The notes under the pieces were generated by a model. The model ran no database searches, had not been told where the DNA came from, and worked only from the letters and a program-made list of their open reading frames with translations. From assembly GCF_004353825.1 (NCBI RefSeq), contig NZ_SMNA01000015.1, positions 1 through 64,000 of the forward strand: a stretch of 64,000 nucleotides of DNA, given 5' to 3'. A program made the position numbers and the translations under genes. Shown in pieces: positions 42,588 to 53,096 of the stretch. How positions within the stretch are numbered: the first letter of the stretch is position 1; each line of letters opens with the position of its first letter. Origin of the DNA: Occultella glacieicola (lineage in GTDB: Bacteria; Actinomycetota; Actinomycetes; Actinomycetales; Beutenbergiaceae).

Positions 42588-43909
42588 GCCGCTTCCAGGA
42601 TCATCGCGACGGCCTGGCCACCGGCGGCACACACGGAGATGAGCCCACGGACGGCTCCGCCGTCGGGGCGGTCCTTCTTCGCTCTTGCCAACAGGGTGGC
42701 CAGCGTGCCGACGATCCGGGCGCCGGTGGCACCGAACGGGTGGCCGGCCGCCAGGGAGGAGCCGGCCACGTTGAGGACGGCCGGGTTGATCCGGCCGAGC
42801 GGGGGCAGGCCGACCTTCTCCACCATGAACTTCTCATCGGCCCAGGCGGCCGTCGTGGTCAGCACGGTGGAGGCGAACGCCTCATGGATCTCGATGAAGT
42901 CGAAGTCCGCGAGCACCAGCTTGTTGCGGTGCAGCAGGCGCGGCACGGCGTACGCGCCGCCCATCAGCAGGCCCTCCTCGCCACGCACGAAGTCCACGGC
43001 GGCGGCCTCGGCGTCGACCACATGCGCGAGCACCGGCAGGCCCCGCTCGGCGGCCCACTCGTCGGTTCCGAGCAGGACCGTCGCGGCGCCGTCGGACAGC
43101 GGCGTCGAGTTGCCCGCCGTCATCGTCGCAACGCCCTCACCGAGTCCCTTGCCGAACACCGGCTTGAGCTTGGCGAGCTTCTCCGCCGAGGTGTCCGGGC
43201 GTAGCGACTCGTCCCGGGTCAGACCGCGGTAGGGCGTGATCAGGTCGTCGAAGAGACCGTCGGAGTAGGCCTGCGCGAGGTTCTGGTGGGAGGCCAGCGC
43301 GATCTCGTCCTGGGCCTCACGGGTGATCTTCCACTTCAGCGTGGTCAGCGCCTGGTGCTCGCCCATCGACAGCCCGGTGCGGGGCTCGGCGACGTCCGGC
43401 GCCACGGGGGCCAGGTCGCCGGGGCGGATGCTGGCGACCAGCCTCAGCTTGTCCGGGATGGTCTTCGCGCGGGACAGCTTGATCAGGGTCCCGCGGAGCC
43501 GGTCGCTGACCACGATCGGGGCGTCCGAGGTCGAGTCCACCCCGGCGGCGATCCCGGAGTCGATCTGGCCGAGGGCGATCTTGTTCGCGACGGCCGTGAC
43601 CGTCTCCAGGCTGGTGCCGCAGGCGCGCTGGACGTCGAACGCGGGGGTCTGCGGGGACAGCGCGGACCCCAGGACGGCCTCGCGGGTCATGTTGAAGTCA
43701 CGGGAGTGCTTGAGCACGGCGCCGCCGGCCACGTCCCCGAGGCGCTCGCCCTGCAACTGGAACCGGGCCACCAGTCCGGAGAGCGCGGCGCCGAGCATGT
43801 CCAGGTTGGAGGCGTTGGCGTACGCGCCGCCGGCCTTGCCGAACGGGATGCGGTTGGACCCGATCACCGCGGCGCGGCGGGGGGTGGGACTGCTCGGCCT
43901 GTTCGGCAT
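42584..43909 (-). CDS. Acetyl-CoA C-acyltransferase (thiolase)
   Basis: A 441-aa thiolase with CGAGGAG upstream of ATG 43909. The acyl-accepting Cys97 is in QRACGTSLETV; FIEIHEAFASTVL supplies the active-site His; GHPFGATGARIVGTL and SVCAAGGQAVAMILEA contain the C-terminal glycine loop and the second Cys. It cleaves or condenses 3-ketoacyl-CoA. The counterpart in the mycobacterial locus is fadA2. First gene of the leftward fatty-acid operon. Confidence 0.94.
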   Translation of the reverse strand: MPNRPSSPTPRRAAVIGSNRIPFGKAGGAYANASNLDMLGAALSGLVARFQLQGERLGDVAGGAVLKHSRDFNMTREAVLGSALSPQTPAFDVQRACGTSLETVTAVANKIALGQIDSGIAAGVDSTSDAPIVVSDRLRGTLIKLSRAKTIPDKLRLVASIRPGDLAPVAPDVAEPRTGLSMGEHQALTTLKWKITREAQDEIALASHQNLAQAYSDGLFDDLITPYRGLTRDESLRPDTSAEKLAKLKPVFGKGLGEGVATMTAGNSTPLSDGAATVLLGTDEWAAERGLPVLAHVVDAEAAAVDFVRGEEGLLMGGAYAVPRLLHRNKLVLADFDFIEIHEAFASTVLTTTAAWADEKFMVEKVGLPPLGRINPAVLNVAGSSLAAGHPFGATGARIVGTLATLLARAKKDRPDGGAVRGLISVCAAGGQAVAMILEAA

Positions 43910-44034
43910 GGAACTCCTCGTTCGGATCGTTGCGACTCGGAACTGATGGTCGTGGTCGTGCTCTGATCGTGGCCCGGCCGGAAGCCGGACCCCGACGCGT
44001 GCCTACTACCAACAGTACCTGATACTCTCAGTCC

Positions 44035-44736
44035 GTGAGTAGGGTCACAGTCGCCACGACACCCGCCGAACCCGAGGGTTCCGACGCGGACGGCCGCTCG
44101 CGCCGATGGGACGCCCACCGGGCCGAGCGCCGGGCCGAACTGTGCCATGCTGCCCGCCGGGCCGTGCACCACGGCGGCGCGGAGCTGTCCATGGACGAGC
44201 TGGCGGCCCAGATGGGCACCTCGAAGTCGATCGTGTACCGGTACTTCACGGACAAGGCCGGCCTCCAGGCGGCCGTCGGGGCGATGGTGCTGGCGGAGAT
44301 GTCCGGGGCCTTCGAGGAGGCCGCACACGGTGCGGGCAGCCCGCGGGACCGGCTGCGGGCCATGGTCGGGATCTACGTCGGCACCCTCGCGCAGTCGACG
44401 AGCGTGTACCGCTTCGTGACCCGGTCGGGCGACGGCGCCCCCGGGGCGGACGCGGACGTGTCCGACTTCCTGACCACCCTGACCGACTACGTCGCGGCGC
44501 CCCTGCGCGACGTCCTGACCGGATCCACGTCCGACCCGCGCCTGGCCGACGCCTGGGCGGCCGGCGTGGTCGGGTTCGTGCGGGGAGCGGCCGAGTCCTG
44601 GCTCGCCCTCGATCCTGCGGACCGCCTGGACCCCGAGCGTCTCGTGGTCCTGATCAGCAACTGGCTCTGGGCCGGGGCGAGTGCCCCGCTGCCCGGCATC
44701 ACCCGGATCTCGACAGTTCCATCGGAGGAAGCATGA
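44035..44736 (+). CDS. TetR-family regulator of the fatty-acid locus
   Basis: A 233-aa regulator from GTG 44035. The N-terminal helix-turn-helix is LSMDELAAQMGTSKSIVYRYFTDKAGLQ. The helical C-terminal domain has no known ligand motif. TACTCT at 44023-44028 ends six bases before the GTG, so the transcript may be leaderless. It is divergent from the thiolase and overlaps the downstream dehydrogenase by ATGA, so it probably represses both sides in response to acyl-CoA. Confidence 0.9.
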   Translation: MSRVTVATTPAEPEGSDADGRSRRWDAHRAERRAELCHAARRAVHHGGAELSMDELAAQMGTSKSIVYRYFTDKAGLQAAVGAMVLAEMSGAFEEAAHGAGSPRDRLRAMVGIYVGTLAQSTSVYRFVTRSGDGAPGADADVSDFLTTLTDYVAAPLRDVLTGSTSDPRLADAWAAGVVGFVRGAAESWLALDPADRLDPERLVVLISNWLWAGASAPLPGITRISTVPSEEA

Positions 44737-46820
44737 GCAGTACTGCCAAGCCCACCGCCCCCGAGCGCCTGCAGTTCGACACGGCGGCGGTCGCCGACCT
44801 GGTGGACGGCCGCTGGGCCCAGATCCGCCGCGAGATGCGCGAGTGGATGCTGGACGAGCGCCTCCGCAAGGTCGAGGGGCTGCCGTACTCCGAGCACCGC
44901 GCCCGGGTCCTCGAGCAGGCCAAGCTCCTGGTGGAGCTCGGGCTCATCCAGCGTGCGTTCCCGGCGCGGCTCGGCGGGTCGGACGACCCGGGCGGCAACA
45001 TCGCCGGGTTCGAGGAGCTCGTGGTCGGGGACCCGTCGCTGCAGATCAAGGGCGGCGTGCAGTGGGGCCTGTTCGCGGCGGCGATCCTGCACCTGGGCAC
45101 CGACCACCACCACGACGCGTTCCTGCCGGGCGCCATGGACCTGACCGTCCCGGGTTGCTTCGCGATGACCGAGATCGGGCACGGCTCGGACGTCGCCGAA
45201 CTCGCCACCACCGCCACCTACGACCCGCAGACGCAGGAGTTCGTCATCAACACCCCGTTCCGCGGGGCCTGGAAGGACTACATCGGCAACGCCGGTGAGC
45301 ACGGCACGGCCGCCGTGGTGTTCGCGCAGCTGATCACCCGTGGCGTGAACCACGGCGTGCACGCCTTCTACACCCCGATCCGGGCGACGAGCCCCGACGG
45401 CAGCGCCGGGGACTTCCTGCCCGGTGTCCAGGGTGAGGACGACGGCCTCAAGGGTGGCCTGAACGGTGTGGACAATGGTCGGCTCGCGTTCGACCACGTG
45501 CGGGTGCCGCGGACGAACCTGCTGAACCGGTACGGCGATGTGACCCCCGAGGGTGAGTACTCCTCACCGATCGACAGCCCCGGCCGCCGGTTCTTCACCA
45601 TGCTCGGCACCCTGGTCCAGGGCCGGGTCTCGCTCGGTGGCGCCTCGGTGGCGGTCTCGAAGATGGCGCTGGCCACGGCCATCCGCTACGGCAACGAACG
45701 CCGCCAGTTCACCGGCGCTGACGACACGGTCGAGACCGTGATCATGGACTACCAGCAGCACCAGCGGCGGCTGCTGCCGCTGCTTGCCCGCACCTACGCG
45801 GCTCAGTTCACCCACAACCAGCTGCTGCAGCGCTTCCACGAGGTGTTCTCCGGCGAGTTCGACACCGACTCCGACCGTCAGGACCTCGAGACCCTCGCCG
45901 CGGCGTCGAAGCCACTGAGCACCTGGCTCGCGATGGAGACCATCCAGACCGCCCGCGAGGCGTGCGGCGGGGCGGGCTACATGGCCGAGAACAAGCTCGT
46001 CGGGCTGCACCAGGACATGGACGTGTACACCACGTTCGAGGGCGACAACACGGTGCTCCTGCAGCTCGTCGGCAAGCGGCTGCTCACCGACTACGGCCGG
46101 TCCATGGCGAAGATGGACGTGGCCGGGGCGGTGCGGTACGTGGCCGACCGGGCCGTGGACATGACGCTGCACCGGACCCCGCTGCGCCGGGCCGCCCAGT
46201 CCATCCAGGACTGGGGCTCCAAGGCCCGCTCGGCGGGCGAGTTGCGCGACCCCGAGGCCCAGCGGGAACTTCTCGAGGACCGCGTGGAGACCATGGTCGA
46301 GGGCGTCGCACTCGCCCTCCGCGGGGCCAAGGGGGCCTCGCCCGAGGTCGGCGCCGACCTGTTCAACGACAACCAGCACGAGCTCATCGAGGCGGCCCGC
46401 GCCCACGGGGAACTGCTCCAGTGGGAGGCGTTCACCGAGGCGCTGGGTCGGATCGAGGACCAGGACACCCTCCGCGTGATGACCTGGCTGCGGGACCTGT
46501 TCGGGCTGGTGACGATCGAGAAGAACCTGTCCTGGTACCTGATCCACGGGCGGATCTCCGCGCAGCGGGCCGAGACGGTGACCTCCTACATCAACCGGCT
46601 GCTGCCCCGGCTGCGGGTGCACGCCGCCGAGCTCGTGGAGGCGTTCGGCTACACCGACAAGCACATCGGCGCCACCATCGGCACCGGCGTGGAGGCCGAG
46701 CGCCAGGCGCAGGCGCGCGAGTACAAGCGCCAGCAGCGCGCCAGCGGCGACGAGCCGGTCACCGAGAAGACACTCCGGGCCCGGGAGAAGGCCGAGCGGA
46801 AGGCCAAGGTCAGCGCCTGA
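44733..46820 (+). CDS. Long acyl-CoA dehydrogenase (FadE5-like)
   Basis: A 695-aa protein from ATG 44733 with GGAGGAA upstream, overlapping the TetR stop by four bases. The central ACAD region has FAMTEIGHGSDVAELATTATY (FAD and substrate contact), GRVSLGGASVAVSKMAL, and EACGGAGYMAENKL with VYTTFEGDNTVLLQ, the Glu typical of acyl-CoA oxidases and long ACADs. The extra ~150-residue C-terminal helical domain matches the acyl-CoA-oxidase-like build of FadE5. The C-terminal end is Lys/Arg/Glu-rich. It starts beta-oxidation by making enoyl-CoA. Confidence 0.92.
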   Translation: MSSTAKPTAPERLQFDTAAVADLVDGRWAQIRREMREWMLDERLRKVEGLPYSEHRARVLEQAKLLVELGLIQRAFPARLGGSDDPGGNIAGFEELVVGDPSLQIKGGVQWGLFAAAILHLGTDHHHDAFLPGAMDLTVPGCFAMTEIGHGSDVAELATTATYDPQTQEFVINTPFRGAWKDYIGNAGEHGTAAVVFAQLITRGVNHGVHAFYTPIRATSPDGSAGDFLPGVQGEDDGLKGGLNGVDNGRLAFDHVRVPRTNLLNRYGDVTPEGEYSSPIDSPGRRFFTMLGTLVQGRVSLGGASVAVSKMALATAIRYGNERRQFTGADDTVETVIMDYQQHQRRLLPLLARTYAAQFTHNQLLQRFHEVFSGEFDTDSDRQDLETLAAASKPLSTWLAMETIQTAREACGGAGYMAENKLVGLHQDMDVYTTFEGDNTVLLQLVGKRLLTDYGRSMAKMDVAGAVRYVADRAVDMTLHRTPLRRAAQSIQDWGSKARSAGELRDPEAQRELLEDRVETMVEGVALALRGAKGASPEVGADLFNDNQHELIEAARAHGELLQWEAFTEALGRIEDQDTLRVMTWLRDLFGLVTIEKNLSWYLIHGRISAQRAETVTSYINRLLPRLRVHAAELVEAFGYTDKHIGATIGTGVEAERQAQAREYKRQQRASGDEPVTEKTLRAREKAERKAKVSA

Positions 46821-46968
46821 CGACTCGGCCGGCGCGGCGGTTCGGCCCGCGCCTCCCGGCGTGCCGCCTCCACTCCCGGCCCTCGCTCCAAGCCCCCGCT
46901 CCTCGAGGCTGTCGCCGACGCCCCGAGTCAATCGTTGCGGCGCGATCACTGACTCAAGGGCTACCCGA

Positions 46969-47811
46969 CTACCTCGGCGGCGCCCCGTCGGAGGCGGGTG
47001 CGGCCCGGGCGGCACGCACGTTGGCCTCGTGCTCCTCGCGCAGCCAGGCGGGACCGGTCGCGAGGCGCGGGTCCTCGTCCCGCGCGCCCTCGGCCGGTCC
47101 GATCGGCTCCGCCAACGCGGCAAGGTAGGCAAGGTAGGCAAGGTAGGCCCGGTCGGCACGCAGCCGGGCAGCGGGTGAGTCGGCCGTGCCGGCAGGGCCG
47201 GAGAGTGCCACGCGCCCGTGCCCGGGGATGAGCACCGCCGCCTGTTCGACGTAGGGCGCAAGCCGCTCCAGGCCCGCCGCGTACGCCGTGATCCCGGTCT
47301 CGCCGGCGAGCGGGATCTCGACGTCCGAGAGCATGTCCGCGGCGACGAGCGCGCCCACTGCGGGTACCCAGAGCGCCCCGTGTCCGGGCGCGTGCGCGTC
47401 GTGCGCGACCACCTCGACGACCGGACCCGCCCAGGGCAACCCTGCGCCGTCGTACCCCTCGACGAGCCCCGCGAGCGGTCGCAGGTTCGGCTCGACGGCG
47501 GCACGCAGTTCGTCGAGATGCTCGACGGCGGAGGTCGCCGCCGCGGTCGTGGCCAGTCTCGGGCCGGTTCCGAACCGCTCGTGCCAGAGCACGTGGTCGT
47601 GGTGGGCGTGGGTCGCCCAGCCGAGCACCACCCGCAGCGATCGGGACTCGAGCAGGTCGGCGATGGCCGCGAGCTCGTCGGGGTGCCAGGTGGGGTCGAC
47701 GAGGACGGCGTCGCGGCCGTCGTGCAGCACCGTGGTGGTCGTGTGCATGGTGCGCGAGGTGAGCACGAGGATGCCCTCGGCGACCTCGAGGGGGTCGGCG
47801 GCGTGGTCCAT
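46969..47811 (-). CDS. MBL-fold metallo-hydrolase
   Basis: A 280-aa protein from ATG 47811. The metal-binding motif HAHHDH is in VLGWATHAHHDHVLWHE; later HDAHAPGHG, VAADMLSD and LIPGHG supply further metal ligands. The C-terminal region carries a repeated AYL tract from a 9-bp repeat. The substrate is unknown; the layout is like quorum-quenching or glyoxalase-II-type hydrolases. Confidence 0.85.
   Translation of the reverse strand: MDHAADPLEVAEGILVLTSRTMHTTTTVLHDGRDAVLVDPTWHPDELAAIADLLESRSLRVVLGWATHAHHDHVLWHERFGTGPRLATTAAATSAVEHLDELRAAVEPNLRPLAGLVEGYDGAGLPWAGPVVEVVAHDAHAPGHGALWVPAVGALVAADMLSDVEIPLAGETGITAYAAGLERLAPYVEQAAVLIPGHGRVALSGPAGTADSPAARLRADRAYLAYLAYLAALAEPIGPAEGARDEDPRLATGPAWLREEHEANVRAARAAPASDGAPPR
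47122..47148 (-). repeat. Three tandem 9-bp coding repeats
   Basis: AAGGTAGGC is repeated three times in a row and encodes the (AYL)n tract of the MBL-fold protein. Copy number changes would keep the frame. Confidence 0.85.
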
Positions 47812-47858
47812 CGCAGCAGTGTGGCGTGAGGCGCGGCCGGTCACACTCCGAGACCGGG

Positions 47859-47877
47859 TTAGGGTGGCCTTAGTCGA
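47859..47877 (+). promoter_or_regulatory. DtxR/IdeR-like iron box
   Basis: TTAGGGTGGCCTTAGTCGA matches the IdeR consensus (TTAGGnTAGsCTnACCTAA) at most positions of its left and central parts; the right arm is degenerate. It lies 16 bases before the siderophore-interacting protein gene, where iron-bound DtxR/IdeR would repress. Confidence 0.6.
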
Positions 47878-47892
47878 GTCGAGGAGTAGGTC

Positions 47893-48750
47893 ATGTCCCA
47901 GCCAGAGCCGCGTCGTCGCGGAGGCCCCGCGGTCCGTGCGGAGGTGGTCTCCGCCGAGAACGTCACCCCACACATGCGCCGGGTGGTGCTCTCCGGCCCC
48001 GGCGGCGAGCCGTTGCCGATCGAGTTCAGCGGCCTGACCGACGCCTACGTGAAGCTGGTGCTGCCGCGACCCGGCTCCGGCGTCCGTGAGCCGTTCGACG
48101 TCGACGAACTCAAGGAGACGCTGTCCGCCGAGCAGTGGCCGGTCCTGCGCACGTACACGATCCGCGCCTGGGACGCCCAGACCGGACGGATGACCCTCGA
48201 CTTCGTGGTCCACGGCGATGAAGGGATCGCCGGGCCGTGGTCCGTGGCGGTCGAGCCGGGCGACCAGGTCCAGTTCCGTGGGCCCGGCGGTGGGTACGCG
48301 CCCGATCCCGCAGCGGACTGGCACCTGTTGATGGGGGACGAGAGCGCGCTGCCCGCGATCGCGGCCGCCCTCGAGGCGATGCCGACCGACGCTCCGGTGC
48401 GCGCATTCATCGAGGTGTCCGACCCGGCCGAGGAGCAGCCGCTGCTGACCGCCGCGCAGGCGCAGGTGCGGTGGATCCATCGGGACACCTCGCCGCGTCC
48501 GCCGGGGGTGGAGCTGGTCGAGGCCGTGCGGGAACTGGAGTTCCTGCCCGGGCGGGTGCAGGCGTTCGTGCACGGCGACGCGGACGTGGTCCGGGAGATC
48601 CGCTCCCACCTGCGCTTCGAGCGCGAGATCCCGACGGCGGACCTGTCGATCTCCGGCTACTGGCGCCGCGGCCTCGACGACGAGGGCTGGCGGGCCGCCA
48701 AGCGGGAGTGGAACGCCGCCGTGGACGCCGAGGAGACCGCGCACGCCTGA
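47893..48750 (+). CDS. Siderophore-interacting protein (FAD-dependent ferric reductase)
   Basis: A 285-aa ViuB/YqjH-like protein from ATG 47893. The FAD motif is RTYTIRAWDAQTGRMTLDFVVHGDEGIAGPW; GPGGGYAPDP and DWHLLMGDESALPAI follow, then the NAD(P)H-side residues and YWRRGLDDEGWR at the end. These proteins reduce iron in ferric siderophores inside the cell. The iron box upstream supports the role. Confidence 0.93.
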   Translation: MSQPEPRRRGGPAVRAEVVSAENVTPHMRRVVLSGPGGEPLPIEFSGLTDAYVKLVLPRPGSGVREPFDVDELKETLSAEQWPVLRTYTIRAWDAQTGRMTLDFVVHGDEGIAGPWSVAVEPGDQVQFRGPGGGYAPDPAADWHLLMGDESALPAIAAALEAMPTDAPVRAFIEVSDPAEEQPLLTAAQAQVRWIHRDTSPRPPGVELVEAVRELEFLPGRVQAFVHGDADVVREIRSHLRFEREIPTADLSISGYWRRGLDDEGWRAAKREWNAAVDAEETAHA

Positions 48751-48799
48751 CAAGCACGCGAGTGGAATAGGGCCCGGGTGCCGGACGGTTGAGCCGGGC

Positions 48800-49828
48800 G
48801 TGAGCACACGCAAGAACATCGGCTTCCTCTCCTTCGGGCACTGGACCCCGCACCCCACCTCCGAGGTCCGGACCGCCTCCGACGCCCTGCTGCAGAGCAT
48901 CGACCTCGCCGTCGCCGCCGAGGAGGTCGGCGCGGACGGCGCCTACTTCCGGGTGCACCATTTCGCCCGGCAGCTCGGTTCGCCGTTCCCGCTGCTGGCC
49001 GCCGTCGGCGCCCGGACCAGCCGCATCGAGATCGGCACCGGCGTGATCGACATGCGCTACGCGAACCCGCTGGCGTTCGCCGAGGACGCCGGGGCCGCCG
49101 ACCTGATCGCCGGGGGCCGGCTCCGACTCGGGATCTCCCGCGGGTCACCGGAACAGGTCATCGACGGTTGGCGCCATTTCGGGTTCGTCCCGGCCGACGG
49201 CGAGACGGACGCGGACCTGGCCCGGCGGCACACCGAGGCGGCGCTCCGGGCGCTCGCCGGTGAGCAGTTCGCCGAGCCGAATCCCCGGCCGATGTTCCCG
49301 AACCCGCCCGGCCTGCTGCGGATCGAGCCGTACTCGCAAGGTCTGCGGCAACGGATCTGGTGGGGTGCCGGCTCGGACGCCACTGCCCGTTGGAGTGCCG
49401 AGCAGGGCATGAACCTGATGTCCTCGACCCTCAAGTTCGACGAGTCCGGCGAGCCGTTCCACGTCCAGCAGCGCAAGCAGATCGAGGCGTACCGCGGTGA
49501 ATGGGCCCGCCACGACCACGGGTTCGAACCACGGGTGTCGGTGTCCCGGTCGATCTTCCCGATCGTCGACGACCGCGACCGCCGGTACTTCCTCGGCACC
49601 GGCGAACGCGCCGACCAGTTCGCCCAGCTCGACGGTGGCCGCGCCGTGTTCGGCCGCACCTATGCCGACGAGCCGGACGCCCTGGTCGACCAGCTGCGCG
49701 GGGACGAGGCGATCGCCGAGGCAGACACGCTGCTGCTGACGGTGCCGAACCAGCTCGGGGTCGACTACAACGCACACGTCCTGGAGTCGGTCCTCACGGA
49801 CGTCGCCCCCGCACTCGGCTGGCGCTGA
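48800..49828 (+). CDS. LLM-class flavin-dependent oxidoreductase
   Basis: A 342-aa luciferase-like monooxygenase from GTG 48800. Barrel signatures: SIDLAVAAEEVGADGAYFRVHHFA, TSRIEIGTGVIDMRYANPLAFAEDAGAADLIAGGRL and ISRGSPEQVIDGW. It uses reduced flavin (FMN or F420). The substrate is not predictable. Confidence 0.9.
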   Translation: MSTRKNIGFLSFGHWTPHPTSEVRTASDALLQSIDLAVAAEEVGADGAYFRVHHFARQLGSPFPLLAAVGARTSRIEIGTGVIDMRYANPLAFAEDAGAADLIAGGRLRLGISRGSPEQVIDGWRHFGFVPADGETDADLARRHTEAALRALAGEQFAEPNPRPMFPNPPGLLRIEPYSQGLRQRIWWGAGSDATARWSAEQGMNLMSSTLKFDESGEPFHVQQRKQIEAYRGEWARHDHGFEPRVSVSRSIFPIVDDRDRRYFLGTGERADQFAQLDGGRAVFGRTYADEPDALVDQLRGDEAIAEADTLLLTVPNQLGVDYNAHVLESVLTDVAPALGWR

Positions 49829-49846
49829 CGACCCCTGGCCGGCGCG

Positions 49847-51032
<1,186 letters not shown>

Positions 51033-51153
51033 GGTGGTGAGACTAAGCGGGCTCGACCCGCAGCGTCGTCGCCGTGGCGACGGCGTTCGTGGTCGCGGCG
51101 ACGGCGTTCTCCGGCCGCTTCGACCGCGGCCAGGTCGGCAGGGCTCCAACCGG

Positions 51154-51888
51154 TCATGTCTCCTCCGTACCGGTCGCGGGCGCGACCTGGTCGAGCGCGC
51201 GCAACGCGTTGAGCGCGCGCGGGTAGCCCACCAGGGGCAACAACTGGGTGAGGACGGCGATCATCAGCGCACGATCGTTGCCGACCCGCAGGTTCGCCCG
51301 CACGTGTGCCGCGACCTGCGGGTCCGCGCCGCCGAGGGCGACCAGGATCGCGAGGGTGAGCAGTTCCCGGTCGGGCAGGCCGATGCCGTCGCGGGTGTAG
51401 TGGTCGCCGAAGCAGTGCGCGGACAGGTACCGCTGGATGTGGGCGGTGTCGGCCGGTGCGCCGGCGTACATGGCGTCCACGGCGTCGTCACCGACGAGGC
51501 GTTTCTGGACCCGGAGACCGAGCTCGGCGCGGTCCGCGGCGGTCGTGGTCGCCTGCCCGGGCAGCGGCAGGGTGACGTCATGCGCGAGGAGGACCTCGTT
51601 GACGACGGCGACCGCCTCGTGAGCCCGACCGAGGCCCACGTAGGGGACGGCCTGGTAGGTGACCTCCTTGATCACGACGGCGGGGACGCCGTCGTGCAGC
51701 GCCTGCGCCAGCCGCAGCCGGAGGTGACGCCAGGCGCCGACGGCGATCAGGGCACCGAGTTCCACGATCGCCCTGGTCGTGGTGGGCAGCGGCGCGTCAC
51801 GCTGGACCTCGAGCGCGAACGGCTGGGTGATCGCGAGCAGGTCGGGGTCGGTGCCGGCGAGCTCGTCGCGGAGGTCGGTGGGAGTCAT
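51154..51888 (-). CDS. Carboxymuconolactone decarboxylase (CMD) family protein, two CMD units
   Basis: A 244-aa protein. The start ATG 51888 overlaps the alcohol dehydrogenase stop as ATGA. The first CMD unit (~35-110, AIVELGALIAVGAWRHLRLRLAQALHDGVPAVVIKEV) lacks the CxxC redox pair. The second (~165-235, DRELLTLAILVALGGADPQVAAHVRANLRVG) is also Cys-free, so a peroxidase role like AhpD is unlikely. It probably acts with the dehydrogenase on an aromatic or lactone compound. Confidence 0.88.
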   Translation of the reverse strand: MTPTDLRDELAGTDPDLLAITQPFALEVQRDAPLPTTTRAIVELGALIAVGAWRHLRLRLAQALHDGVPAVVIKEVTYQAVPYVGLGRAHEAVAVVNEVLLAHDVTLPLPGQATTTAADRAELGLRVQKRLVGDDAVDAMYAGAPADTAHIQRYLSAHCFGDHYTRDGIGLPDRELLTLAILVALGGADPQVAAHVRANLRVGNDRALMIAVLTQLLPLVGYPRALNALRALDQVAPATGTEET

Positions 51889-52922
51889 GGGCGCACCAGT
51901 ACCTTGAGCGCCTCGCGGGAGTCCATCAGCCTGTAGGCCTCGGCGATGTCCTCGAGCGAGGTCTCCGCGTCGAAGACGGCGCCGGGATCCAGGCGCCCGT
52001 CGAGCACCCGGACCAGGGCGTCCTCGAGGTAGGCCCGCACGGGTGCGGGGCCACCGTTGAGGGTCGCGTTCTTGCCGAACAGCGATCCGAACCCGACCGG
52101 GGCGTCCTCGTACTGGGGCACGCCGACCCGGGAGATGACCCCGCCGGGGCGGAGCACGCCGTAGGCCTGCTCGTAGGCGGGCATCAGTCCCACGGCCTCG
52201 AGAACGACGTGGCTGCCCTCGCCGCCGGTCAGTTCGACGACCCTCGCGATGCCCTCCTCGCCGCGCTCGGCGACGACGTCGGTCGCGCCCCATTCCCGTC
52301 CGAGGTCGGTGCGCGCGGTGTGTCGGCCCATCAGGATGATCCGCGCGGCGCCCATCTGCTTGGCGGCCAGGACCGCGGACAATCCGACCGCGCCGTCCCC
52401 GATCACGGTCACGGTCTGGCCCGGGCTCACCCGGGCCATGAACGCGGCGTGGTAACCGGTCAGGTAGACGTCGGCGAGCGTCAGCAGCGCGGGCAGGAGA
52501 TCCTCGTCGACGGCGGGGGGCAGCTTCACGAGGGTGCCGGCGGCCTGGGGGACACGGATCTTCTCGGCCTGGGCGCCGCCGGTGTCCCAGTTCCCGTAGA
52601 AGCCGCCGTGCGGGCAGGCGGTGTGGAAGCCGTCCCGGCAGATCGGGCAGGTGTTGTCGGCCCAGGCGAACGGGGAGATCACCAGGTCGCCGGGCGCCAG
52701 GTCGCGCACGTCGGCGCCGACCTGATCGACGACGCCGATGAACTCGTGGCCCATCGGCTTTCCGGTCTCGTCCGCGGGCATCGAGTGGTACGGATGGAGG
52801 TCCGAGCCGCAGACGCAGGCCAGGGTGACCCGGACGATCGCGTCGGTCGGTTCGAAGATGCTGGGTTCGGGGACGTCGACGACGCGGACGTCGCCGGCGC
52901 CGAACATGACTGCTGCTCGCAT
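51885..52922 (-). CDS. Zinc-dependent alcohol dehydrogenase
   Basis: A 345-aa MDR protein from ATG 52922. Catalytic zinc: Cys in LACVCGSDLHPYH and GHEFIGVVDQVG. The structural-zinc region is shortened to NTCPICRDGFHTACPHGG. The Rossmann motif is VIGDGAVGLSAVLAAKQMGA. It oxidises an alcohol or reduces an aldehyde with NAD(P)H. Head of a leftward operon with the CMD protein, divergent from an MmyB-type regulator. Confidence 0.93.
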   Translation of the reverse strand: MRAAVMFGAGDVRVVDVPEPSIFEPTDAIVRVTLACVCGSDLHPYHSMPADETGKPMGHEFIGVVDQVGADVRDLAPGDLVISPFAWADNTCPICRDGFHTACPHGGFYGNWDTGGAQAEKIRVPQAAGTLVKLPPAVDEDLLPALLTLADVYLTGYHAAFMARVSPGQTVTVIGDGAVGLSAVLAAKQMGAARIILMGRHTARTDLGREWGATDVVAERGEEGIARVVELTGGEGSHVVLEAVGLMPAYEQAYGVLRPGGVISRVGVPQYEDAPVGFGSLFGKNATLNGGPAPVRAYLEDALVRVLDGRLDPGAVFDAETSLEDIAEAYRLMDSREALKVLVRP

Positions 52923-52989
52923 CAGCGGGGGTGTCTCTCGTGGTCGTGCATCGCCACGGCGTCGTTGAGCGCGAGGGGTGGGGGCTGGG

Positions 52990-53006
52990 GTCATGGCATC
53001 CATGAC
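52990..53006. promoter_or_regulatory. Perfect palindrome between ADH operon and regulator
   Basis: GTCATGG-CAT-CCATGAC, 7-base perfect arms around 3 bases, in the divergent space. A second inverted repeat, CCTGG-TGTT-CCAGG, lies at 53034-53047. Both are candidate operators for the adjacent MmyB-like regulator. Confidence 0.55.
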
Positions 53007-53096
53007 ACACCCGGGCGTCCGCCCGTGGGAGTTCCTGGTGTTCCAGGTACCGGCAGGACCTCCCTTCCGGCCGCTCCCGGTCGTACCGTCATACCC

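Noticed and set aside
45564-47504. Minus-strand frame of ~645 codons
   Set aside because: Antisense to the acyl-CoA dehydrogenase and out of frame with the MBL gene.
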